Notes: generated by a model not told the origin, from the letters alone. A DNA stretch of 64,000 nt from Dyella sp. BiH032 (GCF_031954525.1 NZ_CP134867.1:2356001-2420000), one strand, 5' to 3'. Positions 1-9,687 are shown, counted from the first letter of the stretch. Numbers and translations: made by a program.

Positions 1-704
1 AGCGCCACCAGCCGGTGGCCGTTGCGCAGGGCGGCGCCGGCGTCGTGCAGCAGGATGCGGATCTCCGCGCCGCGGCCCGAAGTGGCGATGCGGCGCAGTT
101 CGTCCAACTCGGCTGCCGTATAGATGTCGGGGCTCAGTGCCGGCTGGTAGATCGCCACGCGATGGCGCGCGCCGCCGAGCAGCCGTGTGCGGGCATCGCT
201 CAGGGCCTCGTGGTCGCCGATGACCAGCGTCTTCGACACCGGGGGCGGGGCAGGGCGCGCGTCGCCGGCCAGCGCCAGGCTCATGTGCCGGTGCGGGATG
301 CCGGCGTCGTCGAAGACCTCGCCATGGGCCGCGAAGCCTTCGCGCTCATAGAAGCCGATCGCCTGGACCTGCGCATCCAGCGACACCTCCGGCCAGCCCA
401 GCGCCCTGGCGCGGGCCACCAGTTCGCGCAGGATCGCCGCGCCCACGCCCGAGCCGCGCCAGGGCTGGCGCACGGCCATGCGGCCGATCTTGCGTTCGGG
501 CGTCAGCCGGCCGCACGCGATCGGGGCGCCGGCGGCGTCGCGGGCGAGCACATGGATGGAAGGCGCGTCCAGTTCGTCCCATTCCAGCGCTTCTGGTACC
601 GCCTGCTCCCGGACGAAGACTTCCATCCGGATCGCCCGCAGCGCCTCGCGGTCGCTTTCGCGCGACCACTCCGCCCGTTCCAGGTGGAAGTCCTGCAGGT
701 TCAC
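1..704 (-). CDS. GNAT family N-acetyltransferase, 3' end outside window
   Basis: About 234 residues are visible. The acetyl-CoA fold spans roughly residues 15-135, with the family loop seen as RQPWRGSGVGAAILREL and then QAIGFYEREGF, the usual GNAT C-terminal strand. A further domain of at least 90 residues follows, starting near KTLVIGDHEAL, which suggests the class of GNATs with a C-terminal extension. The substrate cannot be read. The start is the GTG at 704: it overlaps the roxA stop in a GTGA, so the two genes are translationally coupled. The reading frame stays open to base 1. The acetyltransferase fold is confident, the role unknown. Confidence 0.85.
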   Translation of the reverse strand, partial: MNLQDFHLERAEWSRESDREALRAIRMEVFVREQAVPEALEWDELDAPSIHVLARDAAGAPIACGRLTPERKIGRMAVRQPWRGSGVGAAILRELVARARALGWPEVSLDAQVQAIGFYEREGFAAHGEVFDDAGIPHRHMSLALAGDARPAPPPVSKTLVIGDHEALSDARTRLLGGARHRVAIYQPALSPDIYTAAELDELRRIATSGRGAEIRILLHDAGAALRNGHRLVA

Positions 705-1888
705 CGGCGGCGCCCCTTCTGGATCACCAGGTGGCCATCGTTGACCAGCGCCAGCAGCAAGGCGCGCTCGGCGGCTGATGGCTTACGGCCGGCGTCTAGC
801 GTGCGTTCGGCGCACAGGCGCTCGGCCAGCTCGGCCGGGGCGGGGTAGGCCTGGCCGTTGGCGAACAAGGTGGCGCCGTCCTTGCCGCGAGCCCAGGCCA
901 TGCGCGACCAGGGGTGTCGCAGCAGCGGCGCGCCTTCGCCCAGCAGCTTGGCGAAAGCGGCCTCGGCGATCGGCTTGTCCGGCGCCGCGGGCGCACGCGC
1001 CACGCGATAGCGGGTGATGAAGCGGCCGAACCAGTCGGCCAGCGTGGCGTCGTCCAGCGCCGCGAACGGCAGCGCGTCGCGCACGCGGGCCAGGGCTGCG
1101 CGATCGATTTCGCCCGCGGCGCGGACTGGCTTGAGGTCGGGGTCGCGGTAGCGGTCCTCGTCGGCGAGGCGTTCGGCCAGGTAGTCGGCCAGGTCGCCGG
1201 TCAGCTCCGCGCGCGAGGGCGCGCGCATGCCCACGGAAATGGTCATGCAAGGCCCGCCGAAGGCCACGCCGTCATGCGGCACGCCGGGCGGCAGGTACAG
1301 CATGTCGCCCGGCTCCAGCAGCCATTCGTGGGTGGGCTCGAAATGCTTGAGCTGCTTCAGCTCGACGTCGTCGCGGAAGTCGGTCGGCGCCTCCGGGTCG
1401 TCGCTGATCGCCCAATGCCGCTGGCCCAGGCCCTGCAGCAGGAACACGTCGTACTGGTCCACGTGCGCGCCCACGCCGCCGCCGGGCTCGGCGTACGAAA
1501 TCATGATGTCGTCCACCCGCCAGCTGGGCAGGAACCGGAACGACTCCAGCAGGGCGGCCACGTCCGCATCCCACTTGTCCACGTCCTGGACGAGCAGGGT
1601 CCAGTTCTCGCTGGGGGTCTTGGCGAAGTCCTCCTCGCTCAGCGGGCCGGTCTTGACCGTCCAGCGGTCGCGGCGCTCGTCGTGGATGATCAGGCGGGAG
1701 AGGGCTTCTTCCTCGCAGGCCAGGCCGGCCAGGTCGTCGGGCTCCAGCGGGGGCGTGAAATCCGGGAAGGCGTTGCGGATCAGAAGGGGGTGCTTCTGCC
1801 AGTAATCGCGCAGGAACTGGGCCGGGCTCATGCCCAGGGGCTGCCGGGCCGAGCCGCGGACTTCGATCGGGAGAGAGGTCTTGGTCAT
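701..1888 (-). CDS. roxA: Ribosomal protein L16 arginine hydroxylase, cupin/JmjC type
   Basis: 395 residues, close to the YcfD/RoxA family (about 373 in E. coli). This Fe(II)/2-oxoglutarate oxygenase hydroxylates an arginine of ribosomal protein L16. The JmjC-type metal triad is visible as HVDQYD (H142 and D144) and the distal His in PPGVPHDG (H205). A helical C-terminal dimerisation and winged-helix region follows. The start is ATG 1888 (MTKTSLPIEV). A longer frame upstream runs through the promoter region of cysJ and has no family similarity. It is divergent from the cysJ operon and coupled to the downstream GNAT gene. Function is assigned by family, not by experiment. Confidence 0.9.
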   Translation of the reverse strand: MTKTSLPIEVRGSARQPLGMSPAQFLRDYWQKHPLLIRNAFPDFTPPLEPDDLAGLACEEEALSRLIIHDERRDRWTVKTGPLSEEDFAKTPSENWTLLVQDVDKWDADVAALLESFRFLPSWRVDDIMISYAEPGGGVGAHVDQYDVFLLQGLGQRHWAISDDPEAPTDFRDDVELKQLKHFEPTHEWLLEPGDMLYLPPGVPHDGVAFGGPCMTISVGMRAPSRAELTGDLADYLAERLADEDRYRDPDLKPVRAAGEIDRAALARVRDALPFAALDDATLADWFGRFITRYRVARAPAAPDKPIAEAAFAKLLGEGAPLLRHPWSRMAWARGKDGATLFANGQAYPAPAELAERLCAERTLDAGRKPSAAERALLLALVNDGHLVIQKGRRR

Positions 1889-2019
1889 CGGCGGATTGTA
1901 CGGGCAGGCATGCCGGAAACGGCCGGGGCGGGCGCGGTCGCCGGCCCACGAACCTGACCCGGGGTTTAACGAGGAAATAATGGAAACACCATGTGCATAT
2001 GGCGACTGATCCTTTCCGT

Positions 2020-2034
2020 CATAAGCGGTCGCGA
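2020..2034 (+). promoter_or_regulatory. Candidate activator half-site upstream of cysJ
   Basis: CATAAGCGGTCGCGA lies 51 bp before the cysJ start. A similar 15-mer in the same orientation (CATAAGGCGTCACGA, 3 mismatches) lies before cysG. LysR-type CysB activates sulfur genes in other gammaproteobacteria, so a CysB site is possible. The similarity is short and could be chance. Confidence 0.3.
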
Positions 2035-2049
2035 GGCTATGGTCGGACG

Positions 2050-2071
2050 AATAGAAGTCTAGACGTCCAAA
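2050..2071 (-). promoter_or_regulatory. Sulfur-gene operator element, copy 1 (Met-box-like)
   Basis: Read on the minus strand it is TTTGGACGTCTA, G, AC, T, TCTATT. It matches copy 2 at 9584-9605 at 20 of 22 bases. On the plus strand it contains AGAAGTCT directly followed by AGACGTCC, two adjacent 8-mers that differ by one base each from the MetJ half-site AGACGTCT. It ends 13 bp before the cysJ start codon, a position suited to repression of cysJIH. Which protein binds is unknown. Confidence 0.6.
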
Positions 2072-2084
2072 CAAAGGTCCTCCG

Positions 2085-3887
2085 TTGAACGCCGTCGTCG
2101 CCCCGGATTCGCTCGCTTCCCCCTTGCCGGCCGAGAAGAACCTCCAGCTGCGCCGATTGCTGGAAGGGCTGGCTCCCCACCAGCTGTACTGGATCGCTGC
2201 CAGCAGCGCGGCCCTCGCGGCGCGCGGCCAGGCCGCGCTCGAAGCGAAGGACGCCGCGCCCACCGAGCGCGCCACCGTGCTCTACGGCAGCCAGACCGGC
2301 AATGCCCGGCGCGTCGCCGAACGGCTGGCCAAGCGGATCGAGGCGACAGGGCTGGTCGTGCGGCTAGTGCGCGCCGATGCCTATCAGCCGAAGGAATGGG
2401 CGCAGGAGCGCTACCTCGCCATCGTCATCAGCACCCAGGGCGAAGGCGAACCGCCGGACGATGCCCGCGGCCTGCTCGACTTCATCGCCGGCCGCCGCGC
2501 TCCGCGGTTGCCCTCGCTGCGCTACGGCGTGCTGGCGCTGGGCGATTCCAGCTATCCGCAGTTCTGCGCCATCGGCCGCCAGCTCGACGCACGCCTGGCC
2601 GAACTCGGCGCGACGCGGCTGCAGCCCCTGGCCGAAGCCGACGTGGACGTCGACGCGGTGGCTGCACCGTGGCTCGACGCCACGCTGGAGCGCGTCCGCG
2701 AAGTCTTGAAGGCCCCGGCCGTACGCCCGCCGTTGCTGCAGGCCGTACCCACGTCCGCCGTGCCGGAGCCGGTCGAGCATGACCGCGACCGCCCCTTCAC
2801 CGCCCCCGTACTCGCCAACCAGCGCATTGTCTCCCGCCACAGCGAGCGTGAGGTGCTGCACCTGGAGTTGTCGCTGGAAGGCTCCGGCCTCAGCTACCAG
2901 CCCGGCGACGCGCTCGGCGTATGGCCCCGCAACTCCACGCCCTTGGTGAACCAATGGCTGGAAACGCTGCGCTGGGACGGCGAACAGCCCGTGACCCATG
3001 GCGGCCGCACCTTGACGTTGGCGCGGTGGCTGGCCGACGAGCGCGAACTGACCCGACTGTCGCGCGGCTTCGTACAGGCTCACGCGGATGTGGGCGGCGA
3101 CGCGGAACTCGCGCGGCTGCTGCAGGACGATCCGGCCGCGCTGGCGATACTGCTCGATACGCACCAGCCCATCGACTTGCTGCGCCGCTATCCGGCGCGC
3201 TGGGAGCCTGCGGCGCTCATCGCGGCCTTGCGTCCGCTCACGCCGCGTCTGTATTCGATCGCCTCCAGCCCTGCGGCCGTGGGCGAAGAGGTGCATCTCA
3301 CCGTATCGAAGGTGGACTACGAAGCCTTCGGCGAACGGCATGGGGGCGCCGCGTCCTCGTTCCTCGCCGACAGCGCCGAGGACGCACGCGTGCCCGTGTT
3401 CATCGAACCGAACGAGCGCTTCCGCCTGCCGGCGGACGACAGCCGCGACGTGATCATGATCGGCGCCGGCACCGGCGTGGCGCCGTTCCGCGCCTTCGTG
3501 CAGGAACGCCGCGAGACCGGCGCGCGCGGGCGCAACTGGCTGTTCTTCGGCAACCGGCACTTCGGCGATGACTTCCTCTACCAGGTCGAATGGCTGGAAG
3601 CGCTGCGGCAGGGTGTGCTGCACCGCTTGGACCTGGCGTTCTCGCGCGACGGCGCGGACAAGGTCTACGTACAGCACCGCCTGCGCGAGCGCGGCGAGGA
3701 ACTCTATGCGTGGCTGAAGGACGGCGCGCACCTGTACGTCTGCGGCGACGCCAAGCACATGGCCAAAGACGTACACACAGCCTTGCTCGACGTGGCGGTC
3801 ACGCACGGCGGCCTGTCCACCGACGATGCCACCGCCTGGCTGGCCGATCTCCTGCAACAAGGGCGCTACGCCCGCGACGTGTACTGA
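2085..3887 (+). CDS. cysJ: Assimilatory sulfite reductase flavoprotein alpha subunit
   Basis: 600 residues, the normal CysJ length. It passes electrons from NADPH through FAD and FMN to the CysI hemoprotein, which reduces sulfite to sulfide in the cytoplasm. The N-terminal flavodoxin domain is marked by [13 protein letters not shown] near residue 68. The FAD domain carries RLYSIASSP and the NADPH domain carries [13 protein letters not shown] and YVCGDA. The only reasonable start is TTG 2085, with AAAGG 8 bases upstream, and the N-terminus lines up with known CysJ. It is the first gene of cysJIH, one base before cysI, under the Met-box-like element. Confidence 0.95.
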   Translation: MNAVVAPDSLASPLPAEKNLQLRRLLEGLAPHQLYWIAASSAALAARGQAALEAKDAAPTERATVLYGSQTGNARRVAERLAKRIEATGLVVRLVRADAYQPKEWAQERYLAIVISTQGEGEPPDDARGLLDFIAGRRAPRLPSLRYGVLALGDSSYPQFCAIGRQLDARLAELGATRLQPLAEADVDVDAVAAPWLDATLERVREVLKAPAVRPPLLQAVPTSAVPEPVEHDRDRPFTAPVLANQRIVSRHSEREVLHLELSLEGSGLSYQPGDALGVWPRNSTPLVNQWLETLRWDGEQPVTHGGRTLTLARWLADERELTRLSRGFVQAHADVGGDAELARLLQDDPAALAILLDTHQPIDLLRRYPARWEPAALIAALRPLTPRLYSIASSPAAVGEEVHLTVSKVDYEAFGERHGGAASSFLADSAEDARVPVFIEPNERFRLPADDSRDVIMIGAGTGVAPFRAFVQERRETGARGRNWLFFGNRHFGDDFLYQVEWLEALRQGVLHRLDLAFSRDGADKVYVQHRLRERGEELYAWLKDGAHLYVCGDAKHMAKDVHTALLDVAVTHGGLSTDDATAWLADLLQQGRYARDVY

Positions 3888-3888
3888 C

Positions 3889-5583
3889 ATGAGCGCACCG
3901 CTTTCCGACTTCGAACGCATCAAGGCCGACAGCCGCTACCTCCGCGGCACCATCGCCGAGGGCCTGGCCGACCCCGTCACCGGCGCCATCAGCGACGACG
4001 ACGGCAAGCTGCTCAAATTCCACGGCAGCTACCAGCAGGACGACCGCGATCTGCGCGAGGAGCGCCGCCGCCAGAAGCTGGAGTCGGCCTACAGTTTCAT
4101 GCTGCGCGCGCGCCTGCCCGGTGGCGTGGTCACGCCGGGGCAGTGGCTCGAATTCGATCGCATCGCCCGCGAGTACGCCAACGGCACGCTGCGCATCACC
4201 ACGCGGCAGACCTTCCAGTGGCACGGCATCATCAAGCGCAAACTCAAGCCGACCATCGCCGCCATCCACGCCCAGCTGGCCAGCACCATCGCCGCCTGCG
4301 GCGACGTGGTGCGCAACGTAGTGAGCACCGCCAATCCGGTCGAGACGGCGGCGCATGCCGAAGCGTATGCCTGGGCGGCGAGACTCTCCGACGGACTGGC
4401 GCCCCGCACCCGGGCGTATCACGAGATCTGGCTGGACGGCGAACCGCTGGTCGGCGAGCCGGAGCACGAGCCGCTCTACGGTGCCACGTATCTGCCGCGC
4501 AAGTTCAAGATCGGCCTGGCCATCCCGCCGTTGAACGACGTCGACGTGTTCGCGCAGGACCTGGGCTTGATCGCCATCGCGGAGCAGGGCGAACTCAAGG
4601 GATTCAATATCGCCGTCGGCGGCGGCATGGGTGCGACGCATGGCGACGCCACTACGTACCCGCGCCTGGCGAGCGTGCTCGGTTTCGTCACGCCGGACCA
4701 GCTGTTCGCCACCGCCGAGACCGTGGTGGCGGTGCAGCGTGACTGGGGCAATCGCGTGGAGCGCAAGCACGCGCGGCTCAAGTACACGCTCGATCACCGC
4801 GGCCTGGACGTGTTCAAGGCCGAGCTCGAACGCCGCCTGGGCTTCGCGTTCGAACCGGCGCGCGCCTATCGCTTCGACCACAATGGCGATCGCTATGGCT
4901 GGATCGAAGGCCACGACGGCCGCTGGCATCTCACCTTGCACATCGAATCCGGCCGTCTCGCCGATCACGGCGAGCGCCGCTGGCTCAGCGGCCTGCGCGA
5001 ATTGGCGAAGCTGCACCAGGGTGATTTTCGCCTGACCTGCAACCAGAACGTGATCGTCGCGAACGTACCGGCCGAAGCGCGGGCACGTATCGATGCCATC
5101 GTCGAAGCGCACGGGCTGGACGGCTATCGCCGCCACGGCGCGTTCCGCCGCGATGCCGTGGCCTGCGTGGCCTTGCCCACCTGCGGCCTGGCAATGGCCG
5201 AGGCGGAGCGCTATCTGCCGGATTTCCTCGATCGAGTGGAAGTGCTGCTGTCCCGCCATGGCCTCAGCGACGCGCCGATCCTGCTGCGCATCTCTGGCTG
5301 CCCCAACGGCTGCTCGCGGCCGTACCTGGGCGAGATCGCCCTGGTCGGGCGCGGACCGGGGCGCTACGACCTGCGCCTCGGCGCCGATGCCCGCGGCCAG
5401 CGCTTGAACGTGCCGCACCTGGAGAACGCGGACGAGGCAGCCATCCTGGCCGAACTCGACCGGCTGTTCGCGCGCTATGCCGCCGAGCGCGAAGCCGGCG
5501 AGCGCTTCGGCGATTTCCTGTGGCGCGTCGCCGTCGTCGCGGCCGCGCCGACGCGGCGCATTCCGTTGGAGGTGAACGTGTGA
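3889..5583 (+). CDS. cysI: Assimilatory sulfite reductase hemoprotein beta subunit
   Basis: 564 residues. It catalyses the six-electron reduction of sulfite to sulfide with a coupled siroheme and 4Fe-4S cluster. All four cluster cysteines are present in family spacing: C426 and C432 (CVALPTC), C471 and C475 (CPNGC). The sulfite/nitrite reductase ferredoxin-like half-domains occur twice. The start is ATG 3889, one base after the cysJ stop. The frame is open further upstream, but that part lies inside cysJ. The stop overlaps the cysH start. Its cofactor siroheme is made by CysG, encoded downstream at 9770. Confidence 0.96.
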   Translation: MSAPLSDFERIKADSRYLRGTIAEGLADPVTGAISDDDGKLLKFHGSYQQDDRDLREERRRQKLESAYSFMLRARLPGGVVTPGQWLEFDRIAREYANGTLRITTRQTFQWHGIIKRKLKPTIAAIHAQLASTIAACGDVVRNVVSTANPVETAAHAEAYAWAARLSDGLAPRTRAYHEIWLDGEPLVGEPEHEPLYGATYLPRKFKIGLAIPPLNDVDVFAQDLGLIAIAEQGELKGFNIAVGGGMGATHGDATTYPRLASVLGFVTPDQLFATAETVVAVQRDWGNRVERKHARLKYTLDHRGLDVFKAELERRLGFAFEPARAYRFDHNGDRYGWIEGHDGRWHLTLHIESGRLADHGERRWLSGLRELAKLHQGDFRLTCNQNVIVANVPAEARARIDAIVEAHGLDGYRRHGAFRRDAVACVALPTCGLAMAEAERYLPDFLDRVEVLLSRHGLSDAPILLRISGCPNGCSRPYLGEIALVGRGPGRYDLRLGADARGQRLNVPHLENADEAAILAELDRLFARYAAEREAGERFGDFLWRVAVVAAAPTRRIPLEVNV

Positions 5584-6302
5584 ACGCGCAGATCCTGCAG
5601 GAAGCACGGAACGACCCGCGCGCGCTCGAAGCACTCGACACCTGGCTCGCCGGCCTGGACGCGGAGCGCCGCGTCGCCTGGGCACTCGAGCACGCGCCCG
5701 GCGTCCACGTGCTTTCGTCCAGCTTCGGCGCGCAGGCCGCCGTGTCGTTGCATCTGTTGACGCGCCAGCAGCCGGATCTGCCGGTGATCCTGATCGACAC
5801 CGGCTACCTGTTTCCCGAGACCTACCGCTTCGCCGACGAACTGCGCGAACGCCTCGCCTTGAACCTCAGGGTCTACCGCGCCCCGCTGGGCACGGCCTGG
5901 ATGGAGTCGCGCCACGGCCGGCTGTGGGAGCAGGGCGTGGAAGGCATCGAGCGCTACAACCAATTGCGCAAGGTCGAGCCGCTGCGGCGTGCGCTGGACG
6001 AACTGGACGTCGGCACCTGGTTCGCCGGACTGCGCCGCAGCCAGGCACGCACCCGCGGCCATCTTCCCTTCGTGCAACTCAGCCAGGGGCGCTGGAAATT
6101 CCATCCGATCGCCGACTGGACCGACCGCGACGTCGGCCGCTACCTGCAGCGCCACGACCTGCCTTATCACCCGCTGTGGGACCAGGGCTACATCTCGATC
6201 GGCGACATCCACACCACCCGACCCTGGGAGCCGGGCATGGACCCGGAAGACACCCGTTTCTTCGGTCTAAAGCGCGAGTGCGGCATCCACGACCTCACTT
6301 GA
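5580..6302 (+). CDS. cysH: Phosphoadenosine phosphosulfate reductase
   Basis: 240 residues. It reduces PAPS to sulfite using thioredoxin or glutaredoxin. The PP-loop region reads [15 protein letters not shown], and the C-terminal ECGIH motif carries the catalytic cysteine C234. The paired cysteines that hold the 4Fe-4S cluster of APS reductases are missing, so this is the PAPS-using type. That agrees with the APS kinase domain encoded next. The start is GTG 5580 overlapping the cysI stop (GTGA), with GGAGGT upstream inside the end of cysI. Confidence 0.93.
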   Translation: MNAQILQEARNDPRALEALDTWLAGLDAERRVAWALEHAPGVHVLSSSFGAQAAVSLHLLTRQQPDLPVILIDTGYLFPETYRFADELRERLALNLRVYRAPLGTAWMESRHGRLWEQGVEGIERYNQLRKVEPLRRALDELDVGTWFAGLRRSQARTRGHLPFVQLSQGRWKFHPIADWTDRDVGRYLQRHDLPYHPLWDQGYISIGDIHTTRPWEPGMDPEDTRFFGLKRECGIHDLT

Positions 6303-6341
6303 CCATCCACCGCTGCCCATCCCGATACCAAGAAAGCCATC

Positions 6342-8099
6342 ATGAGCCAAAGCGCCCTTGCTTCCCGTTCCGTCGACCTTGCCCCCGAACCGCTGATCGC
6401 GCCGCACGGTGGCGTCCTCAAAGATCTCTATTTGCCGCATGCCGAGGCGCTGGCGCTGAAGCAGCGCAGCGCGACGCTGCCGGCGCTGGATCTCGACACC
6501 CGCCAGCTGTGCGACCTGGAATTGCTGCTCAACGGCGCCTTCTCGCCGTTGGAGGGTTTCCTGACCGAGCCCGACTACCGGCGCGTGGTCGACGAGCTGC
6601 ACCTCGCCGACGGCACGCTGTGGCCGGTGCCGATCACGCTGGACGTCAGCGAAGCGTTTGCCGCTTCGCTCGCGCCGGGCGCGGAGCTGGTGCTGCGCGA
6701 TCCGCAGAGCGTGCCGCTGGCCGTGCTGGAAGTGCAGGACATCTACCGCCCCGACCGCGAGCACGAAGCGCAGCAGGTATTCGGCACGCTCGATCGCGCC
6801 CATCCTGGCGTGGCCGAATTGCTCGAGCGCACCCGCCCGGTCTACCTCGGTGGCCGCCTGCGCGGCATCCAGGCGCCGGCGCACTACGACTTCAGCGAGC
6901 TGCGCGATTCGCCGCGCACGCTGCGCGCATGGTTCGAAGCCAACGGTTGGCGTCGCGTGGTGGCGTTCCAGACGCGCAACCCGATGCACCGCGCCCACCG
7001 CGAACTGACGCTTCGCGCCGCTCAGAAGGTGGGGGCCAAGCTGCTGATCCAGCCGTCCGTCGGCCGTACCAAGCCCGGCGATGTGGACCACTACACACGG
7101 GTGCGCTGCTATCGCGCGCTGCTGCCGCAATACCCCGCCGACAGCGCCAAGCTTTCGCTGCTGCCGCTGGCCATGCGGATGGGCGGGCCGCGTGAGGCGG
7201 TATGGCACGCGATCATCCGCAAGAACTACGGCGCCTCGCATTTCATCGTCGGGCGCGACCATGCTGGCCCCGGCAACGATTCGCACGGCCGGCCGTTCTA
7301 CGGCCCGTTCGATGCGCAGCACCTGCTGGAGCGCTACCAGGACGAACTCGGCATCCAGGTAGTGGCGTTCCCCGCCATGGTCTACGCCGCCAACCGCGAC
7401 GCCTACGTGCCCACCACGGAGGTGGTGGCGGAGGACGAAGTGCGCGACATCTCTGGCACGCAGCTGCGCCGGCATCTGCAGGAAGGCACGGAGATCCCCG
7501 CCTGGTTCAGTTTCCCCGAGGTGGTGAACATCCTGCGCGAACGTCATCCGGTCCGTGCGCCGCGCGGCTTCGCGCTGTTCTTCACCGGTCTCTCCGGCGC
7601 GGGCAAGTCCACCATCGCACAGGCCGTGGTCGCGCAACTGCTGGAACGCACCAGCCGCGCCGTGACGGTGCTGGACGGCGACGAGGTGCGCAAGCATCTG
7701 TCGCGCGGCCTGGGTTTTTCGCGCGAGGATCGCGCGGCGAATGTGACGCGCATCGGCTATGTGGCGAGCGAGATCGTCCGCCACGGCGGCATCGCGGTCT
7801 GCGCTCCGATCGCGCCGTATGCGGATGCGCGCGCGGAGGCGCGGTCGCTGGTGGAAGCGCATGGCGACTTCATCGAGATCCACGTGGCGACGCCGCTGGA
7901 GGTGTGCGAGGCGCGTGACCGCAAGGGGCTGTATGCGCAGGCGCGCGCGGGGAAGATTGCGCATTTCACGGGGATCAGTGATCCGTATGAGGTGCCGGAG
8001 CAGCCGGAGATCCGGGTGGATGGGGGTGGGGCGGAGCCCGCGGTGTTGGCGGGGCATGTGTTGCAGTTGTTGAGGGATCGAGGGTTGTTGGAGGTTTGA
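6342..8099 (+). CDS. Fused sulfate adenylyltransferase / adenylylsulfate kinase
   Basis: 585 residues with two enzymes in one chain. Residues about 1-390 are a homomeric-type ATP sulfurylase (Sat), with TRNPMHRAH (HxxH, H216 and H219), QPSVGRTKPGD and GRDHAGPGND. Residues about 395-585 are an APS kinase (CysC), with P-loop GLSGAGKST at 416-424. Together they turn sulfate into PAPS, the substrate of the adjacent CysH. This replaces the CysD plus CysN(C) heterodimer found in many gammaproteobacteria. It lies 39 bp after cysH and is probably in the same operon. The final codons are unusually G-rich but remain in frame. Confidence 0.93.
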   Translation: MSQSALASRSVDLAPEPLIAPHGGVLKDLYLPHAEALALKQRSATLPALDLDTRQLCDLELLLNGAFSPLEGFLTEPDYRRVVDELHLADGTLWPVPITLDVSEAFAASLAPGAELVLRDPQSVPLAVLEVQDIYRPDREHEAQQVFGTLDRAHPGVAELLERTRPVYLGGRLRGIQAPAHYDFSELRDSPRTLRAWFEANGWRRVVAFQTRNPMHRAHRELTLRAAQKVGAKLLIQPSVGRTKPGDVDHYTRVRCYRALLPQYPADSAKLSLLPLAMRMGGPREAVWHAIIRKNYGASHFIVGRDHAGPGNDSHGRPFYGPFDAQHLLERYQDELGIQVVAFPAMVYAANRDAYVPTTEVVAEDEVRDISGTQLRRHLQEGTEIPAWFSFPEVVNILRERHPVRAPRGFALFFTGLSGAGKSTIAQAVVAQLLERTSRAVTVLDGDEVRKHLSRGLGFSREDRAANVTRIGYVASEIVRHGGIAVCAPIAPYADARAEARSLVEAHGDFIEIHVATPLEVCEARDRKGLYAQARAGKIAHFTGISDPYEVPEQPEIRVDGGGAEPAVLAGHVLQLLRDRGLLEV

Positions 8100-8455
8100 G
8101 GGTTGTCTCTCGTATCTTCGTCACTTCTGGCGAGGCGGCGTAGGTTGGGGTGAGCTTGCGAACCCCAACGGGAGGCGCTGACGATCGCTTCGTCCTCTCA
8201 TTCTCGTCATTCCGGCGCAGGTGATTGTCGCTGCGTGGTCGCCAGTCTGGTCTCGCCCCTCGCGGGGCGAGGGTTTCGCTCTCCTGCCGGAGAGCGAGTT
8301 ACTTCTTCTTGGGCAAGCAAGAAGTCGTTGCTGCTTGCCGCGGTACCGCACTTCTCCTTCTCCCCTCAGGGGAGAAGGCGGGATGAGGGGCGGGTGCTCG
8401 CGGAAACGCCTCAACTGGCCGCTCCAAAACCCACAGCTTCCCCTCGCATCACTCA
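8100..8455. other. Intergenic spacer with hairpin repeats
   Basis: No gene is seen between the convergent ends of the sulfurylase/kinase gene and cysB. It holds three inverted repeats. GTTGGGGT ... ACCCCAAC at 8144-8169 resembles the elements after fumC. CGCCCCTCGCGGGGCG lies near 8256. CCTTCTCCCC ... GGGGAGAAGG at 8356-8378 is followed by GGGATGAGGGG, like the element at 12246. They probably act as dispersed palindromes or bidirectional terminators. Confidence 0.6.
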
Positions 8456-9439
8456 CTAAACCTCAACCACACGCTCCCGCCAATGCGGCACCGCCGGCCA
8501 ATGCGTCGCGCCCCCGCCACCGGCCAGCACCCGACTGACCGCGCGTCTTTCCAGATGCGGCGCGAACAACCCGATGAACTCGAGCGCGTACTCACGCAGC
8601 ACGCTTTCTTTGCGCAGCACGATCCATGTCGTGCACGGCGCGAACAGATGGTCGGCGGAAAGCACGCGCAGATCCGCGTCGCCTGGGGCGGACGCCATTT
8701 CCGCGAGTACGCCGATGCCCAGGCCGGCGCGGACGTAGGTCTTGATCAGGTCCGCGTCGCTGGCGGTCATTGCGATCTGCGGGTGCAGGTTGGCGGCGTG
8801 GAAGGCGCGGGCGAGGGACGAGGTGGGCTTGAGTGAGGAGTCGTAGCTGACCAGCGGGTGTGCGGCCAGTTCGTCGAGCGTGGGTGGACGCTCAAGTTGC
8901 GCCAGGGCGTGGTGCTCGGGCACGACCACGATGCGGTTCCAGCGATAGGCGGGCAGGGCGATGCCATTGCCGGGCGGTGCCGTGCCCGAGGTGCTGACGA
9001 TGGCCAGGTCCACGTGGCCGCCTTCGAGCAGGCCGATCACGTCGCCGTCGGTGGAGGGCAGCAGGTGCACGCTGACCTGCGGGTATTGCCGGTTCAGCGC
9101 GGCGACCGCGCCCGGCAGGGCGAAACGCGCTTGCGTATGCGTGGTGGCTACGCGCAGGGTGCCGTGCGACTCGTTGCGCAGGTTGGCGGCGATGGAGCGG
9201 ATGTTGGTGGCCTCAGCCAGGATCGTCCGCGCGCGCTCCAGCACGTGGCTGCCGGCGTGGGTGATCGAGTCGAGGCTGCGGCCTTTACGGTGGAACAGCT
9301 GGAAACCGAGCTCGTCCTCCAGCTGCTTGAGCAGCTTGCTGAGTCCGGGCTGGGTGGCATGCACCCGTTCGGCGGCGAGCGTGATGTTGAGGCCGGCGTC
9401 GGCGATGGCGACGAGATAACGCAATTGGGTCAAGGTCAT
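8456..9439 (-). CDS. cysB: LysR-type sulfur regulator CysB
   Basis: 327 residues, close to the 324 of E. coli CysB. The N-terminal helix-turn-helix reads LNITLAAERVHATQPGLSKLLKQLEDELG at about residues 17-45, in pieces typical of CysB (TQPGLSK). The effector domain follows, with a family-like core from TTHTQARFALP onward. CysB binds N-acetylserine or O-acetylserine and activates sulfate assimilation genes. The start is ATG 9439 (MTLTQLRYLVAIADAG); an upstream extension has no family match. It sits between the sulfurylase gene and cysG and is divergent from cysG, which fits control of both operons. Confidence 0.9.
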   Translation of the reverse strand: MTLTQLRYLVAIADAGLNITLAAERVHATQPGLSKLLKQLEDELGFQLFHRKGRSLDSITHAGSHVLERARTILAEATNIRSIAANLRNESHGTLRVATTHTQARFALPGAVAALNRQYPQVSVHLLPSTDGDVIGLLEGGHVDLAIVSTSGTAPPGNGIALPAYRWNRIVVVPEHHALAQLERPPTLDELAAHPLVSYDSSLKPTSSLARAFHAANLHPQIAMTASDADLIKTYVRAGLGIGVLAEMASAPGDADLRVLSADHLFAPCTTWIVLRKESVLREYALEFIGLFAPHLERRAVSRVLAGGGGATHWPAVPHWRERVVEV

Positions 9440-9583
9440 GCGAGGACATCCTGGAGCGGGCAGGTCGGTGAGACTGGCTTGCTGGCACCGCGGTGGTACA
9501 TCGCATGAGGCAAGGCCGGCACGCGCCGACGACACCCGGGAGGGCGGTCGGCAGGGGGTTAAGGGCGTGTCCGGCCAGGCGCA

Positions 9584-9605
9584 TTTGGACGTCTATACCT
9601 CTATT
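9584..9605 (+). promoter_or_regulatory. Sulfur-gene operator element, copy 2 (Met-box-like)
   Basis: TTTGGACGTCTA, T, AC, C, TCTATT on the plus strand, matching copy 1 before cysJ at 20 of 22 bases. The copies are in opposite orientation relative to the downstream sulfur gene. It lies 145 bp from the cysB start and 164 bp from the cysG start, so it could serve either gene. Confidence 0.6.
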
Positions 9606-9672
9606 TCATGGATGCGTCAACGCAAAGGCCCCTCTCATGACAAAAACCGCGGGCGGCGACATAACCCTACGG

Positions 9673-9687
9673 CATAAGGCGTCACGA
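9673..9687 (+). promoter_or_regulatory. Candidate activator half-site upstream of cysG
   Basis: CATAAGGCGTCACGA, similar to the 15-mer before cysJ (12 of 15 identical) and in the same orientation. It lies 82 bp before the cysG start. A role as a CysB site is a guess from gene context. Confidence 0.3.

Noticed and set aside
2364..3923. Long antisense frames over cysJ and cysI (also over roxA, purB, fumC, pilY1)
   Set aside because: They lie opposite genes with complete family motifs, are rich in Arg, Ala, Gln and His, and have no domain or ribosome site. High GC makes such frames common.
9440..9535. Upstream extension of cysB to 9535
   Set aside because: The extra residues match nothing in CysB. 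The ATG at 9439 gives the family N-terminus MTLTQLRYLVAIADAG.
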